From Macrosoma leucophasiata (taxonomy: Eukaryota; Arthropoda; Insecta; Lepidoptera; Hedylidae), in the NCBI GenBank assembly GCA_036365455.1, contig JAWQUS010000001.1, positions 20,377,001-20,441,000 on the forward strand: 64,000 nt of DNA, written 5' to 3'. The stretch's first letter is position 1, and every line of letters begins with the position of its first letter. The position numbers and the translations under genes are program-made. The notes under the pieces were generated by a model. It did not search any database and had not been told where the DNA came from. It saw only the letters and a list, made by a program, of their open reading frames with translations. This document shows positions 43,121 to 54,345 of this stretch, piece by piece.

Positions 43121-43612
43121 GCTTATCGATTTTGATATTTAAAAAAAACTCAATCATGGAACGCGCGAAAAAAACTAATCTAATTTCAATAAAATCAACA
43201 AGTATTTGTTTCCTATAACTTGAGGAAGCAATCTACATTGGCTTATCCATTTCAAGTCCAAAGACTATGTTTTATGGGCCACCGACGACAGTAAAAGTCA
43301 TCTCTTAAAGTATACTACTACGATCCTGATTCTCTTTCAAATACTTTATGTTTTATAAAGGTACGTGCTCCAATAGAGAAGAACAAAATTGTAGCAGAAG
43401 AATTATCTTCTAATCGACCGAAAATGGTGGTTACACCATCCCGATGGAAGTAAGTGCAATAATGCAAGATGGGCAGTAGCATCTTTCGATAAAAACAACG
43501 CTACTGCAAGTGCCAATCCGCATGCCAAAAGTGACGATTGTAGCATATCACTTTGGTCCTGTGGCATATCATAAAGCATGCCTTGAGCCTGTATAAGTTT
43601 TTAATTGTTTAT
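43121..43612. other. No recognised gene
   Basis: Unassigned. No transposase recognised. Confidence 0.45.
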
Positions 43613-43916
43613 ATGGGTGTCAAAGAAATCAACGATAAACCGAAAACGGGTGATAGGCCAGGCCAAGTCATGACCATTATTTGAAAAACGAGAAAAAGAT
43701 ATTTGTAATGTTTTTTTAATAAAATTAGGATTTTAAAAAATATCGGAAAACTCCAAAGACTACAAGTCAAGATCATCACAGGATTTCAGTTTATATTTAT
43801 ATATTTTTTAAAATATGAAAAATACATGACAAATATTTTTCACATTTTTCTTATATCTGTCATGACTGAGCCTATCACCCGTTTTCGGTTTATCGTTGAT
43901 TTTTGGGACATCCTGT
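43613..43916. mobile_element. MITE with ~45-bp terminal inverted repeats
   Basis: Left tgtcaaagaaatcaacgata aaccgaaaacgggtgatagg versus the complement of cctatcacccgttttcggtt tatcgttgatttttgggaca. Flanked by TATA-rich ends (probable TA duplication), which suggests a Tc1/mariner-type mover. ~300 bp, no ORF. Confidence 0.75.
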
Positions 43917-43924
43917 ATATAGTG

Positions 43925-44065
43925 TTTATCCATCATCATCCGGAAATATTTTTATTGCATTACCAGAACACAACAGGGATGAACATTATCATTTAGATAG
44001 TATATTAGGTAATGCGGTGGTGACCACACCATTCCGTCGCAGGAGCTTTACCACGTATATCTGTT
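43925..44065 (-). mobile_element. Family A SINE, strongly degraded
   Basis: attaccagaacacaacaggg ... ttaggtaatgcggtggtgac ... ggagctttaccac. Confidence 0.5.
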
Positions 44066-44190
44066 TGTTTTTTTTTACTTTGTATATTAACTTACACTAT
44101 ATTTTATATTTAGTTTACAATGTTTACTTCAAAAATACGATCTGGAACGAATTGAATTAACAATTTCAAAGACACGTTAAACTTTAGATT

Positions 44191-44432
44191 GGATCTTGAC
44201 TTCAAATTTATGTTATGTACTCGGAGAATACATGTCGAATAAAAAGTCGTGTAGTTCACTTCAAATCGATCCGATCAAAAGGAATACTTCTACCTACCTA
44301 TCTATGTCTATACATGTTATAAAACAAAGTCGCCGCGTTTCTTTGTATGTCTGTCTGTCGATAAACTTAAAGACTTACGTAAGACTTAAAGTCAGTATAT
44401 CGTGAACAGACATAAATTTGAAGTCAAGATCC
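44191..44432. mobile_element. 242-bp element with perfect 23-bp terminal inverted repeats
   Basis: ggatcttgacttcaaattta tgt (44191-44213) is exactly complementary to 44410-44432. The interior has a short CTGT tract and no ORF. A family A tail scrap (catgcttgtttgccgccttc) follows directly. No clear target duplication. Confidence 0.75.
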
Positions 44433-44489
44433 ATGCTTGTTTGCCGCCTTCCTTACATAAAAATCTCTATTTTTTCACGTTTATAGCCT

Positions 44490-44720
44490 ACTAGGTGTTG
44501 CCCGTAGCTCCGCCCGCGTGTATGTCGCTTTTCGAGTAGCCTGTGGAAACTCATCAAATCATCCCATGGCATCCCACAGGAATATTTTATCGGGATAAAA
44601 GCTATCTTATGTGTTAGTCCAAATCACCTTCTATGTATATGCCAAATTATATGAAAATCGGTTTAGCAGTTTTTGCGTGAAGGAGTAACAAACATACAAA
44701 CTTTTGCATTTATAATATTA
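44490..44720 (+). repeat. AGCTG-class interspersed repeat
   Basis: actaggtgttgcccgtagct, gcatcccacaggaat, then agcagtttttgcgtgaagga and aacttttgcatttataat; sister of 17876-18105. Confidence 0.75.
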
Positions 44721-44848
44721 GAAAATTTATATTCACTTTATTGCCACTTCATAACTGAAAATATTTAGTTATTTATTGCAAGACAGTTTCTTTTTATAAA
44801 TAGATAGGTAGGTACATTCATTACTTTTCTTTATTCCTAAATACAAAC

Positions 44849-44996
44849 CTCCTTATTCATTAACGTAATTAAGCTAAAGTGTTGCTAATCTCTCCTTTGT
44901 CTTTTTCTATCCTGCACATTTGACAATGCAACTGGCAAAGATAAAGCATTCTATAGCTAAAACGTATCTGATGTACGTTTATGAATAAGGGGGAAA
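44849..44996. mobile_element. MITE ending CCCTTATTCATAAACGTA
   Basis: Left ctccttattcattaacgta and right tacgtttatgaataaggggg are inverted. The interior tagctaaaacgtatctgatg and taatctctcctttgtcttt match 62584-62998. ~148 bp, no ORF; the 75-codon minus frame is incidental. Confidence 0.75.
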
Positions 44997-45564
44997 GTGT
45001 ATTACAGCAAATTGCATCCAGTATGTTGTATAAGTACCTATATGTTCTCATTCCAAATGCAAATAATATAAAACCAGCATAGAACAGATTGTGCACACTT
45101 CAAACAAAGTGGTCCAAAATGTAATATAGAAGGTGCAATGCAAGTGTCTGCATTTATGAAATGAAGTAAACAATATCGCGTGTGTATTTACGTACCAATG
45201 TGTGTTATCTGTTAAATTTTATTGTATTCTTTTGTTTGTGATTGAATTTGCGTTTATGGTAAGTGATTACTGCAGGAATTTTCCTGTAGGTCTAGAAATC
45301 ATTGATTTTAAGATTTTATTCACCTATAAGGATTGATTATTCTTTCCTTTTGAAAATGTTGAGAAATGTATTTTAGATCCTCACATCTGCAGAAAAACCG
45401 TTCGCTGTCGGTTTTTGAGACCGCATCAAAGGAGCTTCAGTCACTCACTCGCGCGCAGTAGGGTCTTATTGAGTCTAATTGAGTAAATTAGAACTGGATC
45501 GCGTGCCGAGCGCGGCCTTTAAATTATATTTCTACATATTCTCTCGCGCGGCAATGACTGTCAA
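44997..45564. other. No recognised gene
   Basis: GC-richer patches (tcactcactcgcgcgcagta; gatcgcgtgccgagcgcggc) at 45440-45515 have no match here. Confidence 0.45.
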
Positions 45565-45572
45565 CTCTGGTT

Positions 45573-46447
45573 CGATACCGACCCATGTACAACTGCGATG
45601 TTCAACTGGTTGTACTACGGAGAAGTAAGGTTACCCATCCACAGTTCAACTCTTTTTTTATATTTATGTTTATGACCCGTGGTACAAACGTGAAATTATT
45701 TCCAACTGGTTGGACCACGGCGATGATCGTGTTTAAACAAATGAACGTCTATAAAACAAATTACTACCGTTAAATGATCCGACAAGGATTGTGATTGTAA
45801 AAAAAAGGGCGGCAGCGATTGGTGTAATATAATGAAGTGAAATAATAAACTTATTTAAATAAATTTATTTAATTAAAATATTTTTTGAGGTTCCACGCTC
45901 CACCAATCCGCATTGGAGCAGCGTGGTGGAGTAAGAACCAGGCCTCCCCCAAAAAGGGGAGAGACTCGTGCCCAGCAGTGGGTCGTAAAATGGGTTGCCA
46001 TTATTATTATTTATTATTTTTTGAGGAATATTGTATAATCTTTATAGGCATGTGCCTAACGCAATTTGTCGATTACATGCCGAATAGTTATGTGTCCATC
46101 CAGTAACTGCAGTTGTACCTACATGTCTTACAATATCATCGTTTATTATATATTGTGCCCTTCTTTTACTACCGATCTTACGCTTCTTCGGCATAGGTCC
46201 CTTGAATAATTTTTCATCTATAGACAATTAAACAAGAGGTAGTAATTGCATTGCATTTCAGCATTGATAGATAACCTTTTCCTGTTTATTATCAGTGGTT
46301 GTTCCATACATTCAATTCCCAGTAGTACAATAAGTTGGACGAAGGAAAGAACTACTCACTCGAGAACAACCAGTTGAACTATGGGTAACTTTACTTCTCC
46401 GTAGTACAACCAGTTGGACTTCGCAGTTGTACCACGGGTCGGGATCG
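45573..46447. mobile_element. 875-bp TIR element with 8-bp target duplication
   Basis: CTCTGGTT at 45565-45572 and 46448-46455. The ends cgataccgacccatgtacaa and (complement) cgatcccgacccgtggtaca start inverted repeats of about 75 bp (caactggttgtactacggag, aagtaa...ttaccca). The motif caactggttg(t/g)a recurs internally. A 61-codon minus frame (46227-46042) includes a basic PKKRKIG stretch like a nuclear localisation signal; it may be a scrap of a transposase but I cannot place it. An 8-bp duplication fits hAT or P-type movers. Confidence 0.8.
45888..46015 (+). mobile_element. 5S SINE tail nested in the TIR element
   Basis: cgctccaccaatccgcattg ... agactcgtgcccagcagtgg ... gggttgccattattatta. 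Only the 3' third remains. Confidence 0.75.
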
Positions 46448-46455
46448 CTCTGGTT

Positions 46456-46885
46456 GAGCATTAACTCGCGCGGCTGCCGCGCGTAGTTTATTTGCAGATT
46501 AATTTGCAAAACTTTTTTCTTTTAACTTACGGAACCCTAAAAATAAAATAAATGAACACATACCTACACAATTTTTGCAAGAGTTATTGAATATTGTACA
46601 CAGTTGTACCACCATTTCAATTTTATATCCATGCGAAATTAACAACGCTTGACAGCATTTAATATGCGATATCTCGTTAAAATAATTCTCACAGGGGATA
46701 AACAAAATGGCAGGCGTTTTGTTAATCGAATGATTCTCAGAAATATGTGTAATTGATTCTGTCACCTTGTTGTACGAAATTGTTAATTATATAATTCCAG
46801 TAAATTCTAATTTGAGTTTGCAGAGTTTACTGGATATTATTTTATCACGTTCATACCAAATATATTACAACAAAATTCTTGCTTT
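46456..46885. other. No recognised gene
   Basis: An 88-codon minus frame at 46499-46765 lacks motifs. Confidence 0.45.
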
Positions 46886-47210
46886 TTTTATGTAACTAAG
46901 ATGGCTAATAAGCATACACTGGTGATAGAGCTCCAGTGACGGAGCTCGCAGGCGTAGGCACCACAGCATTTCCTAATATACTTGCCACTAAATGTAACAA
47001 TGTCTTCAGCACTATCGTGTTCCGGTCAGGTGGTAATGTACGGCCTAGTAATTTCCGGCACAGAGACATAACACCTTAGGCCTCAGGAGTGGAACGCATC
47101 TGCATTTTGACCTTGGTCTTTTTGTGGGTGTCTATGGGCTGCAGTCATCACTTAATAGGTAACGCGGTGGTGCCTACGCCCGCGAGCTCTACTACTGGTA
47201 AAGTGTAGTT
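46886..47210. mobile_element. Family A SINE, rearranged into a fold
   Basis: A minus tail scrap (46886-46915), then a plus copy (46918-47154, cactggtgatagagctccag to agtcatcacttaa). It is joined directly to a minus 5' piece (47153-47205, taggtaacgcggtggtgcct ... ctactactggt). The two 5' ends are complementary. Confidence 0.75.
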
Positions 47211-47239
47211 ATATGACGGGGTCATACATTACATACATC

Positions 47240-47668
47240 TAACGGGAACACGATAGTGCCGAACACTATCATTTAGCGGCAGATAGGTTAGGTTATACGG
47301 TGGTGCCTATGCCCCCTACATTTGGTACCTACTCTACCACCAGTAAATAAACATAGACATTTTAAAAATGGAACCATTTAAAATCTTTATTGAACGAATA
47401 TAAAGTCCTAATTTATCTTGCTGTCGAAGAAAACTCCGGAGAGAGAACCTTGGTAAATAATAGATAAGTCATCCAAGAGTCACTTAGGCGGAGGTTAAAC
47501 AGTAAAGTTATATGGGGTTATTGGTAGGCCAGCCACGTGTCGAGTGTTTTGACCTGAATAGCGGGAGCTGGATTATTCTGTTTTCTTTGGAGGGTATAAA
47601 TCGATTGGGTTTGAAAGCCATTGGGTGACATTGGGGACATAATGTTAGATCATTTTCATATATACAAT
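47240..47668 (+). repeat. Direct duplication, copy 1 (starts in a family A 5' piece)
   Basis: gtgccgaacactatcattta gcggcagataggttag through gaaaactccggagagagaac and ttgggtttgaaagccattgg. Matches copy 2 at an offset of 619 with very few changes. It includes the minus 5' end of a family A SINE (ctctaccaccagtaaa). Confidence 0.88.
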
Positions 47669-47869
47669 CTTTTGCAAAACCTGATTTGTCTTAACCAAAA
47701 TATATAACACTCTTTCGATTCTGACAGTGATATAATAACTGATTAAGTGACAGAGTGACCGAATGATCGAGTGACTGACGGCCAAATACTGGAACGTCAC
47801 TTAAATCTCAATAGGACATAAGTCTTTTTTGAGAGTTGCTTATTATTAAGTGATGTTTCTGTATACGGC
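47669..47869 (+). repeat. Dispersed segment shared with 54180-54345
   Basis: cttttgcaaaacctgatttg, tttcgattctgacag, gagagttgcttattattaag, acggccata; the counterpart at 54.2 kb has the same order. Confidence 0.65.
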
Positions 47870-48290
47870 CATATGTGCCGAACACTATCATTTAGCGGCA
47901 GATAGGTTAGGTTATTCGGTGGTGCCTACGCCTTCGAGCTCCTACACTTGGTACTCTACCACCAGTAAATAAAAATAGACATTTTAAAAATAGAACCTTT
48001 TAAAATCTTTACCAAACGAATATAAAGTCTTAATTTATCTTGCTGTCGAAGAAAACTCCGGAGAGAGAACCTTGGTAAATAATAGATAAGTCATCCAAGA
48101 GTCACTTAGGCGGAGGTTAAACAGTAAAGTTATATGGGGTTATTGGTAGGCCAGCCACGTGTCGAGTGTTTTGACCTGAATAGCGGGCGCTGGATTATTC
48201 TGTTTTCTTTTGTAGGATATAAATCGATTGGGTTTGAAAGCCATTGGGTGACATTGGTGACATAATGTTAGATCATTTTCATATACAACA
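47870..48290 (+). repeat. Direct duplication, copy 2
   Basis: Sister of 47240-47668. A short minus frame (48140-48349) is incidental, as its counterpart in copy 1 is not kept open. Confidence 0.88.
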
Positions 48291-49075
48291 TGTAACGGGA
48301 ATAAAGCACACTCGTATACACCTCGATTAGAAAATCGAGTTATAATCATAAAACAAGAACTGAAATTACATGTTTAGGTATATAACATTTTTTTTAAGAA
48401 ACAACTTGTCCCCATTTTGTACGAACAGTATTTTATTTTATTTTATTTTCTTGAGAAGAACAAACAGTCATATATGCTTATATACAGTGTAACTAAAACT
48501 ACTTAAGACCATTTAGAAGTTCCCGCATTTGAACAACTAAAACTTTGTTGTTTCAAAACACGTTTTTTTTTTATGTATTAAAAGTGGCAAACAAGCGTGC
48601 AGTTCACATTGATGTTAAGTGATGAATGCAGCCTATAGACGCCCACACAATGACCAGAGGTCAAAATGCAAATGCGCTGCCACTCCTGAGGCATTAGGTG
48701 TTATTTATTTATTTATTTATTTAACTTCTATGCACATAGAAAAGGTACATAAGGCGGACTTAATGCTACTACAAGGCATTATCGACCAGTCAACCTTTGG
48801 GTAGTGTTGAAAATTTAACTAGTGCTGACAGGTGAGAATGCTATAAATAATACGAGTATTTGAAATAGATACTTATGAAAAATTGTATACAATGTAAATA
48901 ATATACTATATAGACATACATACATCATAGATAAATAAATGTAATATACATACATATTACACAAATATAAACATACAATATTATAAAAATATATTGATAA
49001 ATAAATATGAAGTACAAGTATTTCATTAATCAGCTGTTTAAGTGTCATAATTAATACCAACGCATCATATTCATG

Positions 49076-52022
49076 CTATAAGCAATATGGAAGGTCAGAA
49101 GAATTCAGAAAGAAGTTACGAAGCTTACGTTTAAAAGCAAATTTACTCGGAGCTTTTTTGATGTCAATAGGTAGCATATTCCAGAGTTTAATCGCTGTAA
49201 CAGCGAAGGAGTTCGAGATGAAACCAGTACGGTGAGAAGGGATTTCAAGAATAAGATTTGCCGACGAGCGCAGGTTGAGTGAGTGGGAGCCACCAAGGGG
49301 TTTAAATTTACATTTAAGATAAGCAGGAGATTGTGGATCGTAGAGGATAGAGAAAAGTAAACAAAGAGTTCTAATCCATCTTCTGTGACGGATAGAAAGC
49401 CATTTAAGCTTGGAACGGTAGGAGGAAATGTGGTCAAACTTACGGAGGCCGAAGATAAATCTGATGCAGTTATTGAGTATACGATCCAGCTTATTGAGAA
49501 GTTCTTGAGAAATATCGGAATAACAAACATCAGCGTAATCAATGATGGGAAAAATAAGTGATTGTACCAGGAGCAATTTAGTTTTAGAAGGTAAAAAATT
49601 CTTAAACCTATAAAGAGAACGCAGCGTGGCAGTGGTGACCTTACATACATTTGTAATCTGAGAATGCCAAATTTAAAGTTGCGTCAACATATAAGCCCAG
49701 ATCTTTTACATCGCGAGTTACTGGAATTGGGTTGTTATTATAAAGTAGAGGAGATAAGTTATTATAATCCAATTTATTTATGAAATAAGGGCTGCCTAAA
49801 ATGCAAGCCTGGCATTTACTAATATTAACTGAAATACCAAAATTTTGAGACCAAGTTGATAAGGTACTGAGGTCATCATTTAGTAACGAAATAGCGCTAT
49901 CAATATTATCAAAATCAGCCTGAACGTACATCTGAAGATCATCCGCGTACAAATGGTAAGAGCATTTAAGAATGTTCGTGACAGTATTAATAAAAAGTGA
50001 AAAAAATAAAGGAGAAAGAATGCCGCCTTGTGGTACGCCAGAGGACAATTCACACCAATCGGAGAAATCACGATCGATTCGAACCGCCTGCAGACGACCA
50101 CGAAGGTAAGAGGAAAACCAGTTCTGGACTAAAGGCGAGGTTCCAATTTTCGAAAAAATTTTAAGTAGCAAGTCGTAGTCCACAGTGTTAAAGGCGTTCG
50201 AGAAGTCGATAAGGACTAACACTGTGAGACCAGAATTTTCCATTCCGGATCTGACATCCTCAACAACTTTGAGCAGAGCAGTGGCTGTGCTATGGCTAGA
50301 TCTGAATCCGGATTGAAAAGGAGACAGAAGGTTATTTTTGTGAACGTATTTGCTAAATTGTGAATGAACTACGACTTCCAAAATTTTTGAAAGGAAAGGT
50401 AAAATTGAAATCGGTCTAAAATGGTTGAAAGAGCTGGGATTAGGCTTTTTTGGAAGAGGGATAACAAACGCTTTGCGCCAAATAACAGGAAAGGTCCCAG
50501 ATTCCAACGAATAGTTAAATATGTGGGTCAAGACAGGAAGAATAATATCAATTAAAGGTAGTAACATAGTTCTACCTACTCCATCACAACCAACTGCTTT
50601 TGATTTCAGCGACATAAAAATTTTGAGAACCTCGTCATTAGTCACAAAGGAAAAAGAAAAAATACTATCAGTAAAATTTGGCATGGAAGTTAAGTAATTA
50701 AGAGTATCAAGCTTGATGTTATGATCGAAAGGCAACACTTTAGCGAAATGATGATTAAGATCATTAATGGAAAAATTCAAAGAAGCCATATTTAAAGGGG
50801 ATTTTGAGAAACCTATAGATTTTAGGAACTTCCAAACATCTGCCGAAGAGCAATTTTTTACATTATCATGAATATAGCGGCGTTTTGCTGCTCTTACCAT
50901 TTGATTACAGCGATTTCTAGCGCGCTTATAAAGGTCCCACTTCTCCACGCAGCGATCCCTTCTATAGGTTCGAAAAGCCTTGTCTCTTCGAGACATCGCC
51001 ATCCGCACTCCCCTAGTAATCCAGGGGGCAGGAGGATGCTTAACACGAACTGCGTGAAGAGGAGCATGAGAATCAAACAGCTTCAAAATTGAGTTATTTA
51101 GAAATAATACTTTCTCATCTACCGTCTCTGCCGCTTCAACTTGACACCAATCTAACATTAAAGCATCCTGTTTTAGCTTTTCAAAATCGATCTTAGAGAA
51201 GTTGCGCATCCAAACTAATGGTGGCTTTATCTTAGGCGCCTTAATCTTATAAGAAATAAACAGCAGGTCATGTCTTGAAAGACCTGGTACCGCAAGTTGA
51301 CCAGAGTTAATAATTTTGTCAGGAGAAGCAGACAGTATAAGATCAAGCCAGGAGTCGTCAGACCCAATGTTATGATGTGTGGGATAAAGATTCTGCATAG
51401 CCAGGTTTGACGACTCCAGTATTGATGAGAGCATTCTAGACCTGGTGGTAGATTTCAACATATCTGTATTGAAGTCGCCCATGAGTACGATGTGGTTGTA
51501 TTCCGAGGAAAGGGACATAAAAAGACTCTCTAAAGAAGAAAAATAGTCTATAAGAGGAGGACAATAGACAACTCCGAGAACAGCTTTGACACCTTTGACT
51601 TTCAGTTCAATACAGAGATATTCAGGAGCAGCCGAATAGAGAGACGGGGAAGAAGTGAGAATCTGAAAGGGAATGTTGCTACGTAAATAAATAGCCACAC
51701 CCCCGGCTCTTTTACCTATGCGATCGTTCCGAATAAGGACGAAGTCAGGAAGACTAAAAGTGGTAGAAGGAAGTTCAGGTTTGAGCCAACTTTCTGAAAC
51801 AAGGATGACATGAACCATAGAGTCACAAAATATATTTAAAAGCTCCGAGTGATGCTGAGGTATGCTTTGAGCATTTATATGACAGATATTTAGGCAATTA
51901 GAGTTGCGAGAAAATTCTGCGTTCAGTTGATGACTTAGGGTAAAAGAACTATCAAGGGAAGAACAGGACATGGAAGAACTATCAAGCGCAGAATAAAAGC
52001 TATCATCATCATCATCAGACAT
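49076..52022 (-). pseudogene. CR1 ORF2: endonuclease-reverse transcriptase, one 1-base frameshift
   Basis: Start ATG 52022. Residues 1-35 are acidic and serine-rich. The AP-endonuclease-like domain follows: HINAQS 48-53, SESW 76-79, GDFN 182-185, SWLDLI 224-229, SRHD 249-252. Reverse transcriptase: FRPIS 535-539, DFSNAF 606-611, GVPQG 662-666, YADD 692-695. The endonuclease would nick the target and the RT would prime on it. The frame breaks after residue ~784: AAA at 49669-49671 appears to carry one extra base. Sense continues in the neighbouring frame (SQITNVCKVTTATLRSLYRF) through IIDYADVCYSDI to the stop at 49076, about 980 residues in all. No other disruption seen, so the copy is young. 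It could also be a sequencing error. Confidence 0.93.
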
Positions 52023-52626
52023 TGTACCAAAAATATATAAAAATAAATGTTAATAAAAAATATATATATATATAGTTAAAAAATATAAACTAAATAAAGA
52101 TTAAAAAAAAAAAAGAAGATTTAGTAATAAATTGATTTGCATAACCTGCCGGTCGACGGCTAACAATCAGTAAGAAAACACACAATAACTTATTAATAAA
52201 CAAACAATCATCTTCCAGATCAGTGATGTACAGGTATCCGATTCATTGACTATGAGAAACGACTATTTAATCTGACATGACAGGTGACGGCAGATGTCAC
52301 TTGACAGAAAGTTTGACAATACCAAACGCACGCAAAGTAAACATGAACGAACGAAAATACATTATAATACAAATTATAAGATAGAAAAGTTGGACAAAGT
52401 GGTTAGAAATTACAGATCTACCTACTAATCAATTTGTAAACAAAACAAACAAGTCGAACACGTATTTTAAAAAAGTACAAGTGGCGGTGGAAGAAATTTA
52501 TGTGAAACGGATACAGGACATTCAAGACAATACGGAGCTAATGAATACGGACACAAACTGCACATTAGAAAGAAACTAAATAAACTACACTGGAAGACAA
52601 TAGCAAGAAATTATCATCGAGATTGG
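52023..52626 (-). other. Spacer between CR1 ORF1 and ORF2
   Basis: AT-rich, stop-rich in all frames. No nested element recognised. Confidence 0.6.
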
Positions 52627-53385
52627 TTATTTCTTTTTATCCCGCCTCGATCTTGTTGGCACTTCAGCTTGGGAGGCTTTATTCACGGAACTCATTTTAT
52701 CTGGGGCCTCCAAAAGATGGGCAGGGGATTTGCCATGAGACGCGGCCAGAGCGATGAGATCATCATAGCCCACCAGTCTATGGCGTTTGCCGTTAGGCAA
52801 CTTTATATTGATGTTCCCATTCATGGTCCAAACATTTGAAATTCCAAAGAGTCTGCGAGCCAATGCAAATGAGACTTGTCTTTGGTGGGTCAGAAATTCG
52901 GAAAGTACTAATTTGGTACCTTTCAACTTGGTTTTCTTACCCCATACCGTGGCCTTCATTTCTACATTTGTAAATTTGAACAGAATTGGCCGTGTCCTCC
53001 CTTCACTGTTGATGCCTAAGCGATGACAGACAGCTATAGAGCTTTTATCCAAGTTTGTGAGACCAAGGTTGGAATGAAGAATTGTAAGCACTGTCTGAGT
53101 AGTGTCTTCACTGGAGATTTCAGGGACTCCACCAAGCAACAGGAACTTTCTACGGTGATGAGTCTCGATGGAGTCAAGTTGCTTGCTCACTTCGGCTATT
53201 TGCTGTTGCAGTGAATTCAGGACTGACCAAACATGGTCCTTGAAGCTAGTGAAGTCCTTAGTGAGTGAAGATAAGTCAGTACCTGGTGACGACGCTTTTA
53301 GGTGGGCTTCGAACTCTGCCATCCTCTGATTGAGAGCTGCCATTGCCGTCCTCTGGAACTCAGCTACATTCGCAATGGAAGCCAT
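52627..53385 (-). CDS. CR1 ORF1 RNA-binding protein
   Basis: 252 residues, intact from ATG 53385 to the stop at 52627. The N-terminal ~80 residues (EFQRTAMAALNQRMAEFEAH; SLQQQIAEVSKQLDSIE) look like coiled coil. The middle (KFLLLGGVPEISSED; AVCHRLG; RPILFKF) has the pattern of the RRM-like domain of L1/CR1 ORF1 proteins. The C-terminus is basic (SRRDKKK). Known ORF1 proteins of this kind form trimers and coat element RNA. It lies ~600 bp upstream of ORF2 on the same strand. Confidence 0.85.
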   Translation of the reverse strand: MASIANVAEFQRTAMAALNQRMAEFEAHLKASSPGTDLSSLTKDFTSFKDHVWSVLNSLQQQIAEVSKQLDSIETHHRRKFLLLGGVPEISSEDTTQTVLTILHSNLGLTNLDKSSIAVCHRLGINSEGRTRPILFKFTNVEMKATVWGKKTKLKGTKLVLSEFLTHQRQVSFALARRLFGISNVWTMNGNINIKLPNGKRHRLVGYDDLIALAASHGKSPAHLLEAPDKMSSVNKASQAEVPTRSRRDKKK

Positions 53386-53601
53386 CTTCCTGGGTTGAAT
53401 TGTTTTAGTGCAGTGATTTAAGTACCGCTAAGTGAAGTGACGTAAAATACTGTCAAATGTCGCCGGCAAGTAAGTGCAAAAAAAAAAATTCTAGGACATT
53501 AAAGCCTAATTTATCCTCTCACTATGTGCCCAAGCCAACAATTCTAATTAATTATATGGTAAAACACTTGAAAATTTGTGAAAATTGATTAGATTTGAAT
53601 T
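53386..53601 (-). promoter_or_regulatory. CR1 5' leader, presumed internal promoter region
   Basis: The interval between the target duplication and the ORF1 ATG. In LINEs of this type the promoter lies within the 5'UTR; I see no motif that proves it here. Assignment by position only. Confidence 0.4.
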
Positions 53602-53700
53602 TGTTATGCCTCTGTGCCGGAAATTACTGAGCCGTACATTACCACCTGACCGAAACACGATAGTGCTGAACACTACCATTTAACGGCAAGTATATTAAGG

Positions 53701-54179
53701 TTATTACTGTAACCTAAAAGAGAAAAAAAAAACAATAACAAAAGTCTAGACAATAACTACCGAGAATTTAGTGTGAATTAGTAGTATGCACACCCTATGC
53801 ATACTTACCCTACTTCTACCTACGACCACACCTAATTCACAAACCAACTCACACGCGTACACTGTCGCAATATTATGTAGCGTAACATGCGTACTCCTAT
53901 TTAACATTCGCTAATAATAAGATTCATTTTCACTATTTTATTATTGATAATAAAATGCACGTGTCAACGAGTTCTAATCCTTGTTGAGACTAGCATTTTA
54001 TTTTGGATAGACCTTTGTCTCATTTTCGTTTGTATTGACTCTTTGCCAAGTGGGTGACCATAATTTTCTTAATTGTAACTAATATTGGGACGAAATATTA
54101 CCTATATCAAAAATGTCTGAAACCGATTCGGTTGTCGATTCTGAACAAACTAGTTTCGGGTTGTACATTCAATCCTGTT
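53701..54179. other. No recognised feature
   Basis: AT-rich, no supported ORF. Confidence 0.5.
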
Positions 54180-54345
54180 ACACGTTGTATACAATCTTTT
54201 GTGAAACCTGATTTGTATTAAACAAAATATATATTCGGTTTCGATTCTGACAGAGTGACATAATAACTGACAAATTAAGTGACATAAAAGTCTTTTCTGA
54301 GAGTTTCTTAAAATTAAGTGATATTTGTGACGGCCATAAGAGACA
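54180..54345 (+). repeat. Dispersed segment shared with 47669-47869
   Basis: atacaatcttttgtgaaacc, tttcgattctgacagagtga, gagagtttcttaaaattaag, acggccataa. Confidence 0.65.

Larger units (their letters stand above)
48705..53601 (-). mobile_element. CR1-type LINE, near full length (4.9 kb), TGTTAT target duplication
   Basis: TGTTAT at 48699-48704 and 53602-53607 bounds the element. On the minus strand: a ~216-bp 5' leader, ORF1 (53385-52627), a ~600-bp spacer, ORF2 (52022-49076), a 3'UTR of ~370 bp, and a (TAAA)n tail at 48705-48722. It carries both proteins needed for retroposition, with a single visible frame break in ORF2. Shorter relatives are at 17030 and 33805. Confidence 0.92.
48566..53700 (-). 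mobile_element. Family A SINE split by a CR1 LINE
   Basis: Tail side at 48566-48704 (tttttatgtattaaaagtgg to ggcattaggtgttat). The rest is at 53602-53700 (tgttatgcctctgtgccgga to ggcaagtatattaa). Removing 48705-53607 restores the SINE exactly. Confidence 0.93.

Noticed and set aside
43121..43612. Mariner transposase remnant
   Set aside because: I looked for the D,D34D-type signature and a mariner-like frame and found none.
49105..49650. 181-codon minus frame
   Set aside because: Runs in the wrong frame through CR1 ORF2; the neighbouring frame with IIDYADVCYSDI is the true one.
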